From: Granulicella pectinivorans
GTDB lineage: Bacteria > Acidobacteriota > Terriglobia > Terriglobales > Acidobacteriaceae
Direction: 5' to 3'
Length of the DNA stretch: 64,000 bases
Assembly: GCF_900114625.1 (NCBI RefSeq)
Contig: NZ_FOZL01000001.1
Span: 2,728,001-2,792,000, forward strand
Position numbers and translations under genes: made by a program. Positions 63,528-64,000 of the stretch are shown here, piece after piece (position 1 is the stretch's first letter; each line of letters starts with the position of its first letter). The notes beneath the pieces were generated by a model. The model made no database searches. It had not been told where the DNA came from and saw only the letters and a list, made by a program, of their open reading frames with translations.

Positions 63528-64000
63528 ATGCCGAAAACACTCCGCCTCACGCTCCTAGCCGCGGCCCTCACCCTTGCCGGCTGCCAACCCACGCCTCCCA
63601 AACCCACCCCCGAACCCACTCCCAGGCCGACGCTCGTCATGTCCCCGCAAACCCGCAACGAAAAGGCCGCCTTCGCCAAGTCCCATCCTCCCTATAAGCT
63701 CTTCCGCCAGAAGATCGACATGCCTACCATCCTCGTCGTCGCCGAGAACACGACCAACGACCAACTCCAATCCCTCCTCTGGTACCTCCGGACAGAAATC
63801 CGCAACGCCGCTTTCAAGAGCCTCACCCTTCAGCCCACTGCCACCCTCTACGGCCTCCCCGGCTACACCTCCGGCATCGTCGACATCTACCGCGGGCCTA
63901 AGTGCGCCGGCGAGCAGTACATCACCTCCGGACCCGATCCCTGCGGCTCCAGCATCCACAAATCGGCCTCGTACCACTGGGGCGATGGCGGCGACCCACG
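63528..64000 (+). CDS. Lipoprotein of unknown function, cut by the window edge
   Basis: An open frame of 157 codons without stop at the window end. The start ATG has AAGGA 8 bases upstream. The leader M-P-K-T-L-R-L-T-L-L-A-A-A-L-T ends in the lipobox L-A-G-C (Cys19), followed by a Pro/Thr-rich linker (residues 21-35) and a compact domain of unknown family. Two further cysteines near residues 129 and 144 may form a disulfide. Nothing can be said of the C-terminal part. Confidence 0.75.
   Translation, partial: MPKTLRLTLLAAALTLAGCQPTPPKPTPEPTPRPTLVMSPQTRNEKAAFAKSHPPYKLFRQKIDMPTILVVAENTTNDQLQSLLWYLRTEIRNAAFKSLTLQPTATLYGLPGYTSGIVDIYRGPKCAGEQYITSGPDPCGSSIHKSASYHWGDGGDP

Overview
The window looks like a chromosomal segment of a soil Acidobacteriota bacterium, probably of the Terriglobales (Granulicella, Edaphobacter or Terriglobus type). 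This is inferred from the G+C-rich codon use, two very large TonB-dependent receptors with an N-terminal carboxypeptidase-regulatory-like domain and no SusD partner, secreted glycoside hydrolases, a Planctomycete-type DUF1549/DUF1553 - DUF1501 gene set, and a split cobalamin-dependent methionine synthase. I see no phage, insertion sequence, CRISPR, rRNA or tRNA. About 45 protein genes are supported. Layout: 0-6.3 kb is a bufferin (MNIO-modified copper-binding RiPP) operon bufA-bufB-bufC on the minus strand. It ends in a dead GH95 alpha-L-fucosidase fragment and lies next to a DUF1223 thioredoxin-like gene and a divergent doxX - ECF sigma - zinc-finger anti-sigma operon. Three promoters with the same architecture (TGTAAC, then 16 nt, then a TC-containing -10) precede bufA, the DUF1223 gene and doxX, so the sigma factor probably controls the whole island. 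6.4-11.7 kb holds an M16 peptidase and a Tat-exported phospholipase C. 11.7-21.7 kb is a hexuronate/mannonate locus: TonB receptor, ExuT-like MFS transporter, mannonate dehydratase, SDR oxidoreductase, ROK repressor and an exported Gfo/Idh/MocA enzyme. Its three intergenic regions each contain one copy of TATTTATG-N14-TAAATA, the probable ROK operator.  22-27.9 kb carries an NTF2-like secreted protein, an MHYT hybrid histidine kinase translationally coupled to a response-regulator diguanylate cyclase, and a LacI-family regulator. 27.9-39.9 kb is an arabinose/galactose polysaccharide locus: second TonB receptor, EamA permease, aldose epimerase, sulfatase, GH51 arabinofuranosidase and GH36 alpha-galactosidase. 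Four 14-bp palindromes close to TGTAATGCATTACA sit in its two divergent promoter regions. 40-47.3 kb is a minus-strand operon of PSD1/DUF1553 cytochrome, DUF1501, DUF2231-cytochrome c and beta-propeller proteins. 47.4-51.6 kb is a tightly overlapping MFS - pentonate dehydratase - FAH-fold dehydratase operon (Weimberg-type pentose oxidation). 51.8-55.6 kb is methionine synthase split into two genes. The rest holds an exported esterase-like protein, a sugar porter with an unusual inserted loop, two tandem transsulfuration PLP enzymes, a small zinc-ribbon protein, a second Gfo/Idh/MocA enzyme and a lipoprotein cut by the window edge.  Taken together the segment serves uptake and oxidation of plant-type polysaccharides (uronates, arabinose, galactose, pentonates) plus copper or oxidative stress protection at the cell envelope. 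The observations most worth following are cis-regulatory: the ECF regulon around the bufferin operon, the three-site ROK operator set, the four-site LacI-type operator set, and a stem that could occlude the alpha-galactosidase start codon.
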